Shown one piece after another: positions 51,576 through 61,023 of a stretch of DNA of 64,000 bases; position 1 is the stretch's first letter, and every line of letters begins with the position of its first letter. The notes under the pieces were generated by a model, which saw nothing but the letters and a program-made list of their open reading frames with translations, was not told the DNA's origin and did no database searches. The position numbers and the translations under genes are program-made. This DNA is from Sandaracinus amylolyticus (GTDB taxonomy: Bacteria > Myxococcota_A > Polyangia > Polyangiales > Sandaracinaceae): the NCBI RefSeq assembly GCF_000737325.1, contig NZ_CP011125.1:682001-746000 (forward strand), written 5' to 3'.

Positions 51576-52226
51576 GTGACCGTGCGGACGGGCTGGCACG
51601 TCGTGCTCTTCGCGATCGCGGCCGTCGCGCTCGCGTTGCCGCTCTTCGTGCAGGCCCCGAGCGCGCCCGCGCAGGAGCGCGCGCTTCCGCCACGAGCGGC
51701 GCACCACTTCGACCCGTCGATCCGCGTGCGCGACGCGCTGGTGCGCGGTGATCTCGCGCGTGCGCGACGTGCGGCGCGCGAGCTCGCGCGCGCGGAGCCG
51801 AGCGCGCCGCTGCGGAGCTTGTGGCTCGACGTGATGCACGGCGCCGCGCGCGAGGTGGCGTCGGCGCGGGACCTCGGCGCGGCGGCGCACGCGTTGGGCA
51901 CCGTCGCGAGGACGTGCGGAGAGTGTCATCGCGAGATGGGTGCGCGCGCGCGCACGTCCGACGCGCCGGGCGCTGCGAGCGACGCGACGGTGTCGCCGCG
52001 CCACCACGCGTGGGCGAGCGATCGCCTGTGGGAGGGCCTCGTGATGTCCGATGCCGAGCGATACGCCGCGGGCGCGGCCGCGTTGCTCGCGAGCACTCCG
52101 GAGATCGCGAACGACGTCGTCCGCGAGCGCGCGAGAGACGCACGACGTGCGCGCGACGACGCGATGCGCGCTCGCGCGTACGGCGCGCTGCTCGGCACCT
52201 GCGCCGAGTGCCATCGCGCGCGCTGA
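51576..52226 (+). CDS. Dihaem c-type cytochrome, exported
   Basis: About 216 residues from GTG 51576. An N-terminal signal/anchor helix (WHVVLFAIAAVALALPLFVQA) leads to a helical domain with CGECH near residue 115 and CAECH at the extreme C-terminus. Two CxxCH sites imply two covalent haems, and His residues between them (PRHHAW) could be distal ligands. This arrangement resembles cytochrome c'/c-556-like dihaem proteins. Its partner oxidoreductase is not evident next to it. Convergent with the ATC-hydrolase-like gene, with abutting stops. Confidence 0.82.
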   Translation: MTVRTGWHVVLFAIAAVALALPLFVQAPSAPAQERALPPRAAHHFDPSIRVRDALVRGDLARARRAARELARAEPSAPLRSLWLDVMHGAAREVASARDLGAAAHALGTVARTCGECHREMGARARTSDAPGAASDATVSPRHHAWASDRLWEGLVMSDAERYAAGAAALLASTPEIANDVVRERARDARRARDDAMRARAYGALLGTCAECHRAR

Positions 52227-52916
52227 TCAACGCGTGATCGGGAGCTTCACGCGCACGCGCGTCTCGGCGCCGCGCTGGAAACGGAAGTCGCAGCGCGAGC
52301 CGCCCTGGGCGATCGTCTCGGTGCGGGTGAGGCCCCAGCCGAACACCTCGCTCCCGGGCACGTCGGCGAGGCAGATGTACGGCGCGAACTCCGCGGCGCC
52401 GTTCGCGATCGCGAGCTCGCGGATCGCGCAGCGCTTGTAGTCGACGCCGTACTCGAACGTGCCCGGCTCGCCTTCGACGAAGTCGAACACCCAGCCGCCG
52501 ACCGGGGCCTCGTGCGAGCGCTTCGCGATCCATCGCGAGAGCGCCTTCATCGGCCACACGAAGAGCCCGTTGGCCGCCATGCTGCGCTCCATGCCGCGCA
52601 TGCCCGCGAAGCGCGCGCGTGTCGCCGCTTCGCACACGTCCCACGCGCGTGCCGCGTCGTAGCCGCGCGGGACGAGCGCGAGGTACGTCGCGACGTAGAT
52701 CGCACCGCCGATCGTGAACGCGCGCATGTGCGGCGCGGTCCAGCCCGCGTCCGGGATCGAGTCGAGCATCGCGTCGAGGCGCTGCGCGGCGTCGTCGCAG
52801 ATCGCCTCCGCGGCCTCGCGTCCCTCGCGCTGCGCGATCGCCTCGACCAGCGAGGGTCGCCACCGCGCGAGCTCGCCCATCACCGTCCCTCGGATCGCCC
52901 GCATCGTCGTGGTCAC
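52227..52916 (-). CDS. ATC-hydrolase-like protein (L-2-amino-thiazoline-4-carboxylic acid hydrolase family)
   Basis: 229 residues; in-frame ATGs at 52904 and 52880 are alternative starts. The C-terminal part has YICLADVPGSEVFGWGLTRTETIAQGG then CDFRF, the conserved signature of the ATC hydrolase domain family, with Cys residues in AICDD and YKRCAIRE. The named enzyme opens the thiazoline ring in L-cysteine formation, but most family members have unknown substrates. It is monocistronic here. Confidence 0.78.
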   Translation of the reverse strand: MTTTMRAIRGTVMGELARWRPSLVEAIAQREGREAAEAICDDAAQRLDAMLDSIPDAGWTAPHMRAFTIGGAIYVATYLALVPRGYDAARAWDVCEAATRARFAGMRGMERSMAANGLFVWPMKALSRWIAKRSHEAPVGGWVFDFVEGEPGTFEYGVDYKRCAIRELAIANGAAEFAPYICLADVPGSEVFGWGLTRTETIAQGGSRCDFRFQRGAETRVRVKLPITR

Positions 52917-53005
52917 GGGCCGAAGGCTGCGGTCGTCGGCGCGCGGCGTCGAGCCCCCGCCGCATCGTTCAAGTCGGCGGCGCCCCGAGCGGGCATCCTG
53001 GTCGG

Positions 53006-54220
53006 ATGGGCTCGATGAACGATCCGATCACGCTGCGCTCCGGGCTCGTGCTCGCGCATCGCCTGGCGAAGGCCGCGACCAGCGAGGGGCTCGCGCGGCG
53101 CGGCGATCCCACGCCCGAGCTCGAGCACCTGTACGACACCTGGTCGCGCGGGGGTGCCGCGCTGATCGTCACCGGCAACACGACGATCAGCCGCCGCCAC
53201 CGCGAGCGCATGGGCAACGTCGTGCTCGACGCGCGCACCGATCGCGCCGCGCTCGCGCGTCTCGCGGCGGCGGCGAAGCGCGCGGGCAACGCGGCGCTCG
53301 TGCAGCTCTGCCATCCGGGGCGCCAGACGAGCCGCTTCGTCGCCAACGATCCCGTCGCGCCGAGCGCGGGCCCTGCGGTCGCGATGCTCGGTGCGTTCGC
53401 GCGCCCGCGCGCGCTGCGGGAGGAGGAGATCGCGGCGATCCGCGACGCGTTCGTCACGGGCGCGGAGATGGCGCGCGACGCGGGCTTCGACGGCGTGCAG
53501 CTCCACGCCGCGCATGGGTTCCTGCTGAGCCAGTTCCTCTCGGCGCGCATCAACCGCCGCGAGGACGCGTGGGGCGGCACCATCGAGGGTCGCGCGCGGC
53601 TGCTGATCGAGCTGGTCGAGCGCACGCGCGCGGCGTGCGGGGCGCGCTTCACGATCGCGGTGAAGCTCGATGCGCCCGACCCCGAGCGCGGCCATCTCAC
53701 GCACGCGGACGCCCTCGCGGTGATCGCGCTGCTCGAGCGCGCGGGCATCGACCTGCTCGAGATCTCCGGCGGCGACGTCGAGCGCGCCAGGATGCTCGGG
53801 CTCGGCGACGGCGACGACACACCGCGCGAAGGCTACTTCGCCGACGTCGCGCAGGCGGCGAAGCGCGTGACCGGCGCTGCGGTGATGGCGACCGGCGGAT
53901 GGCGATCACGCGCCGCGATCGACGCCGCGATCGCGCGCGGCGCGATCGATCTCGCGGGCATGGCGCGCCCGCTCTGCGTCGAGCCCGATCTGCCCCGGCG
54001 CCTCCTGCGCGGCGAGGCCGATCGCGCCGCGCTCCACGAGCGCCCGAAGGCCCCCGGTGATCTCGCGGCGGCGGGCGAGACCGGCTACTTCGCGTGGCGC
54101 CTCGGCGCGCTCGCGCGCGGCACGCAGCCTCGACACGACATCTCGCCGATCCACGCCGCGCTCGACTACGTCGCGACCGACGCGGTGCTCGGCGCGCGCC
54201 GCGCGCTCTTCGGCGAGTAG
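53006..54220 (+). CDS. NADH:flavin oxidoreductase (old yellow enzyme family)
   Basis: 404 residues from ATG 53006 (53015 possible). TIM-barrel FMN enzyme with the family patterns: LCHPGRQTS, GFDGVQLHAAHGFLLSQFLS (substrate His pair), NRREDAWGG, and the phosphate-binding C-terminal region VMATGGWRS and DLAGMARPL. It reduces enones or related compounds with NAD(P)H. No Cys-rich Fe-S domain, so it is the short form. Converges with the NtrC-like gene (stops 4 nt apart). Confidence 0.92.
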   Translation: MGSMNDPITLRSGLVLAHRLAKAATSEGLARRGDPTPELEHLYDTWSRGGAALIVTGNTTISRRHRERMGNVVLDARTDRAALARLAAAAKRAGNAALVQLCHPGRQTSRFVANDPVAPSAGPAVAMLGAFARPRALREEEIAAIRDAFVTGAEMARDAGFDGVQLHAAHGFLLSQFLSARINRREDAWGGTIEGRARLLIELVERTRAACGARFTIAVKLDAPDPERGHLTHADALAVIALLERAGIDLLEISGGDVERARMLGLGDGDDTPREGYFADVAQAAKRVTGAAVMATGGWRSRAAIDAAIARGAIDLAGMARPLCVEPDLPRRLLRGEADRAALHERPKAPGDLAAAGETGYFAWRLGALARGTQPRHDISPIHAALDYVATDAVLGARRALFGE

Positions 54221-54224
54221 CGCG

Positions 54225-55604
54225 TCAGGTGTCGTCGTCGTCCTCGTCGTCGCGATCGCTCGGACGACGGAGGCCGTACTTGCGCATCTTGTCGATCAGC
54301 GTCGCGCGGCTCGTGCGCAGCGCCTGGGCGGCGCGCACCTGGTTGCCGTGCGCTTCTTCGAGCGCGCGCACGATCAGGCCGCGCTCGAACGCCTGCACCT
54401 GCTCGCGCAGGGAGAGACCCGCGCCCTCGGTCTCGCTCTCGCGCGGCTCGGGCGCGGGGCGCGCGTCCTCGAGGCGATCGAGGTCGATCTCGCCGCCGTC
54501 GCTCAAGCCGACGAGGCGCGCGATCGCGTTCTCGAGCTCGCGCACGTTGCCCGGCCAGTCACGGCGCGCGAGCTCCGCGACGAGGCGCTCCGAGAGCCGC
54601 ACGTCGCCGATCCCGAAGCGCTCGCCGTAGCGCGCGCAGAGCTCGCGCGCGAGCGCGGGGATGTCCTCGCGACGCTCGCGCAGCGGAGGTACGCGCAGCA
54701 CCACGACCGCGAGCCGGAAGTAGAGATCCGAGCGGAAGCGCCCGCTGCTCGCGTCCGCTTCGAGATCGCGGTTGGTGCACGCGACCACGCGCGCGTCGAC
54801 GCGATCGGTGCGTCCCGCGCCGACCGGCTGGATCTCGCCGTTCTGCAGCGCGCGCAGGAGCTTCGCCTGGATCGCGAGGGGCAGCTCGCCGACCTCGTCG
54901 AGGACGAGCGTCCCGCCGTCGGCGCGCGCGAAGAACCCCGAGCGCTGCGCGCTCGCGCCGGTGAACGCGCCCTTCGCGTGCCCGAAGAGCTCCGCCTCCG
55001 CGAGCTCGCCCGGCAGCGCCGCGCAGTTGAAGCGCACCAGCGATCCGTTCGCGCGCGGGCTCTGCGCGTGGAGCAACGACGCGATCACTTCCTTGCCGGT
55101 GCCGCTCTCGCCGGTGACGAGCACCGTGATGTCGCGCCGCGCGATCCGCTCGACGTCGGCGAGCAGGCGCCGCATCGACGCGCTCTCCGCGATCACGCGC
55201 TTGCCCACGCTGCGCTCGATGCGCCCGCGCCGCTCCTCGCGACGCAGCAGCGACGCTTCGACCGCGCGATCGATCACGCGAGCGAGCTCGTCGGGCTCGA
55301 ACGGCTTGTGCAGGTAGTCGTACGCGCCGCGTTGGATCGCGTGCACCGCGAGGCGCTCCGAGCCGTGCGCGGTGACCATCACCACCGGGATCGACGCGTC
55401 GCGCTGGCGGATGCGCTCGAGCAGCTCGAGGCCGTCCATCTCGGGCATCGCGTAGTCGACGATCACCGTGTCGACGCGATCGAGCGAGGCGAGCGCCTCG
55501 TGACCGCCCGGCGCGAGCACTGCTTCGTGACCGTGCTCGCGAAGGAGCTCGGCGAGCGCGAAGCGCATCGCGGCTTCGTCGTCGACGACGAGGACTCGTC
55601 CCAT
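54225..55604 (-). CDS. NtrC-family sigma-54-dependent response regulator
   Basis: 459 residues from ATG 55604. Receiver domain with phosphoacceptor D50 (VIVDYAMPEMDG); AAA+ domain with Walker A GESGTGKE, GAFTGA loop that contacts sigma-54, and Walker B GGTLVLDEVGEL; C-terminal Fis-type helix-turn-helix (HGNQVRAAQALRTSRATLIDKM). It ends with an acidic tail. It follows the histidine kinase by 35 nt and must be its partner. Confidence 0.95.
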   Translation of the reverse strand: MGRVLVVDDEAAMRFALAELLREHGHEAVLAPGGHEALASLDRVDTVIVDYAMPEMDGLELLERIRQRDASIPVVMVTAHGSERLAVHAIQRGAYDYLHKPFEPDELARVIDRAVEASLLRREERRGRIERSVGKRVIAESASMRRLLADVERIARRDITVLVTGESGTGKEVIASLLHAQSPRANGSLVRFNCAALPGELAEAELFGHAKGAFTGASAQRSGFFARADGGTLVLDEVGELPLAIQAKLLRALQNGEIQPVGAGRTDRVDARVVACTNRDLEADASSGRFRSDLYFRLAVVVLRVPPLRERREDIPALARELCARYGERFGIGDVRLSERLVAELARRDWPGNVRELENAIARLVGLSDGGEIDLDRLEDARPAPEPRESETEGAGLSLREQVQAFERGLIVRALEEAHGNQVRAAQALRTSRATLIDKMRKYGLRRPSDRDDEDDDDT

Positions 55605-55639
55605 GCGATGGCGGACTCTGGGGAGCGTGGCGTGCCCAG

Positions 55640-56956
55640 TCAAACGTTCCCCTCGATCGAGCTCGCGCCGTTGCTCACTGCGTGGCGCGGCAGGACGACG
55701 TGCACCGTCGTGCCGAGGCCCTCCTGGCTGTCGATCGAGAGCCGACCGCCGTGCTGCATCACGACCGTGCGCGCGAGCACCACGCCGAGGCCCGTGCCGC
55801 CCTCGCGCGTCGTGAAGAACGCCGTGCCCACGCGCGGCAGCAGGTGCGCGGGGATGCCTCGTCCTTCGTCGCGCACCTCGACGCTCGCGTGATCGTCGTC
55901 GCAGCCGAGATCGATCGAGACCACGCCGCCGCGCTCGCTGGCCTGCACCGCGTTCGAGACGAGGTTGGTCAGCGCCTCGCGGATGCGGCGGCGATCGCCG
56001 CGCATCGTCGTGCCGGAGTCGGCGCTGGCGCGCACCTCGACGCCGGCGCGCTCGGCGGTCTCGCGGAACGAGCTCGCGACCTCGCCGATCACGGTCGAGA
56101 GATCGTAGGGCGCGATCTCGAGCGCCTCGACCGGCTTCGCGAGCACGAGGTAGTCGTTGACGATCTCCTGCATGCGGCGCGCTTCGCCGATCACCGTCGC
56201 GAGGCGCTCGCGCGACGCGTCGTCCTTCGCGTGCCGGTGCTCGATGTCGGCGAGCACGCGGATCGCGGCGATCGGCGTCTTCAGCTCGTGGCCGACCTTC
56301 GCGGCGACGGCCTCGAACGTGCGCGATCGCTCGAGCGCTTCGTGGAGCAGATCGCCGCGCAGCTTCTGCATCTCGGAGTCGACGAAGCGATCGGCGATCT
56401 CCATGCGCTCGACGAGCGTGCCGACGACCGAGAGCGCGACGACCATCGTGCCGCCGGTGAGCAGCATGTCGTAAGGCGCGGGGAGCGCGGGCCCGCGCAC
56501 TTCCTCGGGCAAGAACGTCATGACCGCGATCACCGCCGCGCCCGCCCACATCCATCGACCACGCCGCTCGCCGTACGCGACGAGCATCAGGAACGGCGCG
56601 CACCCGAACACGAACGCCGGGAACATCGGGCTGCGCACGCCGCCCGTGATCGCGACGATGACGACCGGAGGCAGGACCTTCAGGCTGTGGAACCCGGGGC
56701 TCAAGCAGTCCTCGAGCCGGCGCTCGAGCAACCACGCGCAGAGCCCGACGCAGCCGATCGCGAGGATGCGCGGAAACGGATAGCCGGCCGCGCAGAGCAG
56801 CGCAGCGAGCAGCACGTGGAACGCGACGAGCGTCGCGACCTTTCCGAAGCCCTGGTGCTTCCGCACCGCGCGCATCTTCGCGCGGACGAGCCGGTGCTCG
56901 GGATCGTCGATTCCCCAGCCCGGGAACGAACGGCGTCGCGGATGAAGGAATCCCAT
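55640..56956 (-). CDS. Membrane sensor histidine kinase
   Basis: 438 residues from ATG 56956. About six hydrophobic helices in residues 30-170 form the sensor region without an extracellular domain. Then come the H-box GHELKTPIAAI (phospho-His), N-box TNLVSNAVQA, D/G1 box DEGRGIP, and the F/G2 region FFTTREGGTGLGVVLA. It phosphorylates the NtrC-like regulator encoded 35 nt downstream. Signal unknown. Confidence 0.93.
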   Translation of the reverse strand: MGFLHPRRRSFPGWGIDDPEHRLVRAKMRAVRKHQGFGKVATLVAFHVLLAALLCAAGYPFPRILAIGCVGLCAWLLERRLEDCLSPGFHSLKVLPPVVIVAITGGVRSPMFPAFVFGCAPFLMLVAYGERRGRWMWAGAAVIAVMTFLPEEVRGPALPAPYDMLLTGGTMVVALSVVGTLVERMEIADRFVDSEMQKLRGDLLHEALERSRTFEAVAAKVGHELKTPIAAIRVLADIEHRHAKDDASRERLATVIGEARRMQEIVNDYLVLAKPVEALEIAPYDLSTVIGEVASSFRETAERAGVEVRASADSGTTMRGDRRRIREALTNLVSNAVQASERGGVVSIDLGCDDDHASVEVRDEGRGIPAHLLPRVGTAFFTTREGGTGLGVVLARTVVMQHGGRLSIDSQEGLGTTVHVVLPRHAVSNGASSIEGNV

Positions 56957-56990
56957 CGTGTGTGCAGCGTGAAGGAGAAAGCGGAGCGCG

Positions 56991-57437
56991 TCAGGGGCGC
57001 GGGTCGTCGGTCGCGTCGGTGAAGGTGCGCAGTCGGAGCGCGATCGCGGCGAGCTCGCGCGGGTCGGCGATCTCGTCGAGCGCACGCTCGAGCGTCCGGA
57101 GGCGATCCCGCGCGCGCGCCAGCGCGCGTCCGCCCTGTCGCGTGATCTCGAGCTCGAGGCGCCCGGTCTCGGTGCGTCGCAGCGCGGCGAGCCCGTGCTC
57201 GACCAGATCGTCGACGACGCGCGCTTCGGCGTGGTGCGCGCCGAGCCGCGACGGTCCGTCCGCGTCGAGCCGCGCGAGCAGCGCGACCGCCTCGCTCGTG
57301 AGATCGAGATCGGCGAGGGCGCGCTCGACGAGCGATGCGAAGCGCGTGACCGCGAGCGCGAGCGCCTCGAGCGATGCGCCCGGCGCGAGGGCGAGATAGC
57401 GAGCCACCGGAACGGCGTCGGTGTGTGCGCGCTGCAT
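56991..57437 (-). CDS. MarR-like winged-helix regulator
   Basis: 148 residues. Helical ends flank a winged-helix core (EAVALLARLDADGPSRLGAHHAEARVV...LEITRQGGRALARA), the MarR layout. It is 34 nt upstream of the histidine kinase on the same strand, likely the first gene of the three-gene regulatory operon. Recognition residues are Ala/Arg-rich and no effector-binding site can be predicted. Confidence 0.7.
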   Translation of the reverse strand: MQRAHTDAVPVARYLALAPGASLEALALAVTRFASLVERALADLDLTSEAVALLARLDADGPSRLGAHHAEARVVDDLVEHGLAALRRTETGRLELEITRQGGRALARARDRLRTLERALDEIADPRELAAIALRLRTFTDATDDPRP

Positions 57438-57554
57438 GGCGACGAGCGTCGTCGCGAGATCCGTGCCGCGCCGCGATCGTGGAGAACGCGCCCGTGCGCG
57501 GGAAAAACGTGCCGAGTTTCCGGCACCGTGACCGGGTTTCCAACACGCGCGAGC

Positions 57555-58484
57555 TCAGCTCCGCGGGAGCGCGGCGTCGCGCGAGGACGCGATGTGTCGC
57601 ACCGCGTCGGCGAGCAGCGGAGCCACGCTCACGACGCGCACGTCGAACGGCGCGCTCGGCGGCGGGACGCTGTCGGTCGCGACGAGCCGCTCCACGCCGA
57701 TCGCTGCGAGCTTCGCGATCGAATCGCCGACGCAGAGCGCGTGGGTCGCCGCGATCACCGGCCGGTCGAGCGCGCCGTGCGCGAGCAGCGCCTCGGTCGC
57801 GGTGACGAGCGTGCCGCCGGTCGAGATCATGTCGTCGACGATCACGGGACGTCGGCCGGACACGTCACCCGTCACCTCGCGCGCGATCACGTCGCTGCCC
57901 GACACGCGCGTCTTGTGCACGATCGCGACCGGCAACCTCCAGCGCGCGGCGAGCGCGTCGGCGCGCTTCGACGCGCCGAGATCGGGCGAGACGATCACCG
58001 CCCGCTCGGGGAGCACCTCCTCGAGCACGCTCGCGAGCCGCGGCACCGCGTCGAGGTGCTCCAGCGGGATCGAGAAGAAGCCCTCGATCGGCGCGGAGTG
58101 CAGGTCGATCGCGACCACACGATCGAAGAGCGTGCGCTCGAAGAGCGCGGCCGCGACGCGCGCTGCGAGCGGCTGCCCCGCGCGGGTCCGGCGATCAGCG
58201 CGTGCGTAGCCGAAGTACGAGACGAGCGCGATCACGCGCGCTGCGCCCGCTCGACGCGCGGCATCGGCGACCAGCAGCAGCTCGAGCAGCGTCTCGCCCA
58301 CCGGCGCGATCGTCGGCTGCACGACGAACACGTCGCGCCCGGCCACGTGCTCGCCGAGCTCGACGTGGATCTCGCCATCGGGGAAGCGCGCGATCGTGCA
58401 GCGCGCGGGCGCGACGCCGACCTCGCGCGCGACCTGCTCGCCGAGCGCGCGGTGAGCGGACCCGATCACGACACAGGGCTCCAC
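57555..58484 (-). CDS. prs: Ribose-phosphate pyrophosphokinase (PRPP synthetase)
   Basis: 309 residues. The family's marker segments are present: FPDGEIHVEL, YFGYARADRRTRAGQP (the flexible loop; canonical form has K/R), DLHSAPIEGFF, and the PRPP-binding loop VIVDDMISTGGTL. It makes PRPP from ribose-5-phosphate and ATP for nucleotide, His and Trp synthesis. The ADRRTRAG loop differs from the usual ARQDRK, and the protein is slightly short, so it may be a secondary prs-like paralogue of the phosphoribosyltransferase family. Confidence 0.88.
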   Translation of the reverse strand: MEPCVVIGSAHRALGEQVAREVGVAPARCTIARFPDGEIHVELGEHVAGRDVFVVQPTIAPVGETLLELLLVADAARRAGAARVIALVSYFGYARADRRTRAGQPLAARVAAALFERTLFDRVVAIDLHSAPIEGFFSIPLEHLDAVPRLASVLEEVLPERAVIVSPDLGASKRADALAARWRLPVAIVHKTRVSGSDVIAREVTGDVSGRRPVIVDDMISTGGTLVTATEALLAHGALDRPVIAATHALCVGDSIAKLAAIGVERLVATDSVPPPSAPFDVRVVSVAPLLADAVRHIASSRDAALPRS

Positions 58485-58522
58485 CGATCGCAGCTAGGCA
58501 CGCGGTGCGCAGATCGGAGGGC

Positions 58523-59143
58523 GTGGAGCCTGGACCTCGTTGGTCGCGATGGATGCGCGCGGTGCTCGCGAGCGGCGCGTTCGCGGTGTGGGCCGCGCAC
58601 GTGCTCGTGATGTGGCTCGTCTACCAGGGCTCGGCCTACGAGCTGCTCTGGGCGTGTCACCTCGCGCCCCTGCTGCTCACGCTCGGGATCGCGCTCGGGA
58701 GCGTGTCGCTCACCAGCGTCGCCGCGATCTGGACCACGCTCGGCACGACGATGTGGCTCGGGAACCTGATCGCGCTCGGCCGCGCGCCGGAGCCCACACC
58801 GCTGCTCGTCCACGCGGGCACGCTCGGGCTCGCGCTGCTCGCGGTGCGCACGATCGGATGGGATCCGCGCGCGTGGTGGCGCGCATCGCTCGCCCTGCTC
58901 GCGCTCGCGTGCGTCACCCGGCTCGTCCCCGGCGCCGCGCTCTACAACGTCAACCTCGTGTTCCGGGTGTGGCCCGGGTTCGAGGCCGCGTTCCCGCACC
59001 TCGTGCCCTTCCTCGCGTTCGTCGCGGTGATGATCGTGATCGCGACGTACGTGATCGGGCGCGCGCTCGATCAGCTCGGCGCACGAGGCGAGGTCGCGTC
59101 GCGCTCGTGGTCGCGCTCTCGTCCGAGCAGCCGCACGAGCTGA
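58523..59143 (+). CDS. Integral membrane protein, unknown function
   Basis: About 206 residues from GTG 58523 behind a close GGAGG; ATG 58553 is an alternative. Six or so hydrophobic helices (e.g. GAFAVWAAHVLVMWLVYQG; LVPFLAFVAVMIVIATYVIG) with short loops and no catalytic motif. The C-terminal ~24 codons overlap the convergent CBS gene. Divergent from prs across ~40 bp. Confidence 0.7.
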   Translation: MEPGPRWSRWMRAVLASGAFAVWAAHVLVMWLVYQGSAYELLWACHLAPLLLTLGIALGSVSLTSVAAIWTTLGTTMWLGNLIALGRAPEPTPLLVHAGTLGLALLAVRTIGWDPRAWWRASLALLALACVTRLVPGAALYNVNLVFRVWPGFEAAFPHLVPFLAFVAVMIVIATYVIGRALDQLGARGEVASRSWSRSRPSSRTS

Positions 59144-59541
59144 TCGAGGTGCTCGGTCACGTGCTCGAGGATGTCGTCGACCGCGAAGATCCCCTGCAGC
59201 ACGCCGACACGATCGACGACCGGGACGCGTCGCACGCCGTGGGCGCGCATGCGCGAGAGCGCGTCGAGCAGCGGCTCCTCCTCGCGCGCGATCACCAGGT
59301 GCGCGCTCATCACGTCGCGCACCTCGAGCTGCTCGATCGAGCCCGGCCGCGTCGCGAGCGCGCCGACGACGAGATCACGATCGGTCACCAGGCCGACCGG
59401 CACGCGCGCGCCGTCGCGATCCTCGACCACGACGAGACACCCGACGTGGTGATCGCGCATGCGCCGCGCCGCATCGATCACCCGCTCGCGCGGCTCGACG
59501 ATCGACACCGTGCGATTGCAGAGCTCACCCATCGTCGTCAT
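59071..59541 (-). CDS. CBS-pair domain protein
   Basis: 156 residues consisting of two CBS motifs (residues ~10-70 and ~75-135; GLVTDRDLV and GVRRVPVVDRVGVLQGIFAVDD). Stand-alone CBS pairs bind adenine nucleotides and act as energy or redox sensors. It starts 4 nt after the rtcB stop, so it is cotranscribed. It may modulate the RNA-repair operon, but no direct evidence exists. Confidence 0.9.
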   Translation of the reverse strand: MTTMGELCNRTVSIVEPRERVIDAARRMRDHHVGCLVVVEDRDGARVPVGLVTDRDLVVGALATRPGSIEQLEVRDVMSAHLVIAREEEPLLDALSRMRAHGVRRVPVVDRVGVLQGIFAVDDILEHVTEHLDQLVRLLGRERDHERDATSPRAPS

Positions 59542-59545
59542 CGGA

Positions 59546-61006
59546 TCATCCTTTCAGCACGCCGATCGGCTCGAGACGCGCGACCTTCGTCGCGATGCCG
59601 GCGCGCTCGACGACGTCGACCACGCGATCGACGTCCTTGTAGGCGAGCGGCGCTTCCTCCGCGAGCTCCGGGCTCGACGGGCACTTCACGACGATGCCGC
59701 GCGCTTCGAGCTGGTGGCGCAGCACGTGACCCTGGATCGCGCGCCGCGCCGCGCCGCGGCTCATCACGCGACCGGCGCCGTGGCACGCGCTCGAGAACGA
59801 GAGCCCGGCCGACGCGTCGCGACCGACCATCACCAACGACGCGGTGCCCATGCTGCCGGGGATCAGCACCGGCTGACCGATGCCGCGCAGCGCAGGCGCG
59901 AGATCGTCGCTCGAAGGGCCGAGCGCGCGCGTCGCGCCCTTGCGGTGCACGCACAGCTCGCCCTCGGGGTAGCGCTCGATCTTCGCGACGTTGTGCGCGA
60001 CGTCGTAGACGAGGCGCAGCGTCGGATCGCCGAGCGTGTGCAGCATGCGCGCGAAGATCGCGCGCACCGCATGAGTGATCGTCTGACGGTTCGCGAACGC
60101 GAAATTCGCGGCGGCCGCCATCGCCGCGAGGTAGTCGCGCCCTTCGGGCGACGAGAGCGGCGCGCACGCGAGCTGGCGATCGGGGAGCACGATCCCGAGC
60201 GCATCGGAGCGCTCGTCCATGCGGCGCACGAAGTCGGTGCACACCTGGTGACCGAGGCCGCGCGATCCGGTGTGGATCAGCACGGTCACCTGGCCCTCCG
60301 CGATGCCGAGCCGCGTGGCGAGCGCTTCGTCGTGCACGTGCGCGACGCGCTGCACCTCGAGGAAGTGGTTGCCGCCACCGAGCGTGCCGAGCTGGTCGCG
60401 ACCACGCGTGCGCGCGCGCTCCGAGACCAGCGCGGGCTCGGCGCCGGGGAGCATCCCGCCCGACTCGATGTGATCGAGGTCATCGGCGATCCCGGCGTGT
60501 CGCTCGCGAACTAGGTACTGCGCGCCGCCCGCGAGCACGCGATCCATCTCCGCGTCGTCGAGCGCGGTGCGACCTCCGTGGCCGTAGCCCGTCGGGATCG
60601 AGCGCGAGATCTCGTGCATGACCGCGGGGAGCGCGTGCGCGACGTCGGTCGCGCGCAGCGTCGAGACCAGGAGGCGCACGCCGCAGTTCACGTCGAAGCC
60701 GATGCCGCCGGGCGAGATCACTCCGTCGGGCAGCGCCGTCGCTGCGACCCCGCCCACCGGGAACCCATAGCCTTCGTGCACGTCGGGCATCGCGAGCACG
60801 TGGCGCACCACGCCGTGGAGCGTCGCGACGTTCACGAGCTGCTCGAGACATCGGTCGTGCAGCGCCGACTCGATCAGTGCCTCGTCCGCGAAGATGCGGA
60901 CCGGCACTCGCATGTCGCGCCGATAACAGGAGGGCAGCTCCCACGTCACCTCGTCGATGCGCTCGAGCGGTGCGTGCATGTCCACGTGGTGCGTCTGCAT
61001 CTGCAT
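59546..61006 (-). CDS. rtcB: RtcB 3'-phosphate RNA ligase
   Basis: 486 residues from ATG 61006 behind GGAG. The metal and GTP-binding motifs are all visible: DVNCGVRLL (metal Cys), GTLGGGNHFLE, HTGSRGLGHQ, HRKGATRA and PGSMGTAS followed by CHGAGR, which holds the guanylylated His. The enzyme joins 2',3'-cyclic phosphate or 3'-phosphate RNA ends to 5'-OH ends in RNA repair. Archease, its activator, is encoded 17 nt upstream. No sigma-54 RtcR regulator is adjacent, unlike the E. coli rtc operon. Confidence 0.96.
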   Translation of the reverse strand: MQMQTHHVDMHAPLERIDEVTWELPSCYRRDMRVPVRIFADEALIESALHDRCLEQLVNVATLHGVVRHVLAMPDVHEGYGFPVGGVAATALPDGVISPGGIGFDVNCGVRLLVSTLRATDVAHALPAVMHEISRSIPTGYGHGGRTALDDAEMDRVLAGGAQYLVRERHAGIADDLDHIESGGMLPGAEPALVSERARTRGRDQLGTLGGGNHFLEVQRVAHVHDEALATRLGIAEGQVTVLIHTGSRGLGHQVCTDFVRRMDERSDALGIVLPDRQLACAPLSSPEGRDYLAAMAAAANFAFANRQTITHAVRAIFARMLHTLGDPTLRLVYDVAHNVAKIERYPEGELCVHRKGATRALGPSSDDLAPALRGIGQPVLIPGSMGTASLVMVGRDASAGLSFSSACHGAGRVMSRGAARRAIQGHVLRHQLEARGIVVKCPSSPELAEEAPLAYKDVDRVVDVVERAGIATKVARLEPIGVLKG

Positions 61007-61023
61007 CGGAGATCTCCGTGGGC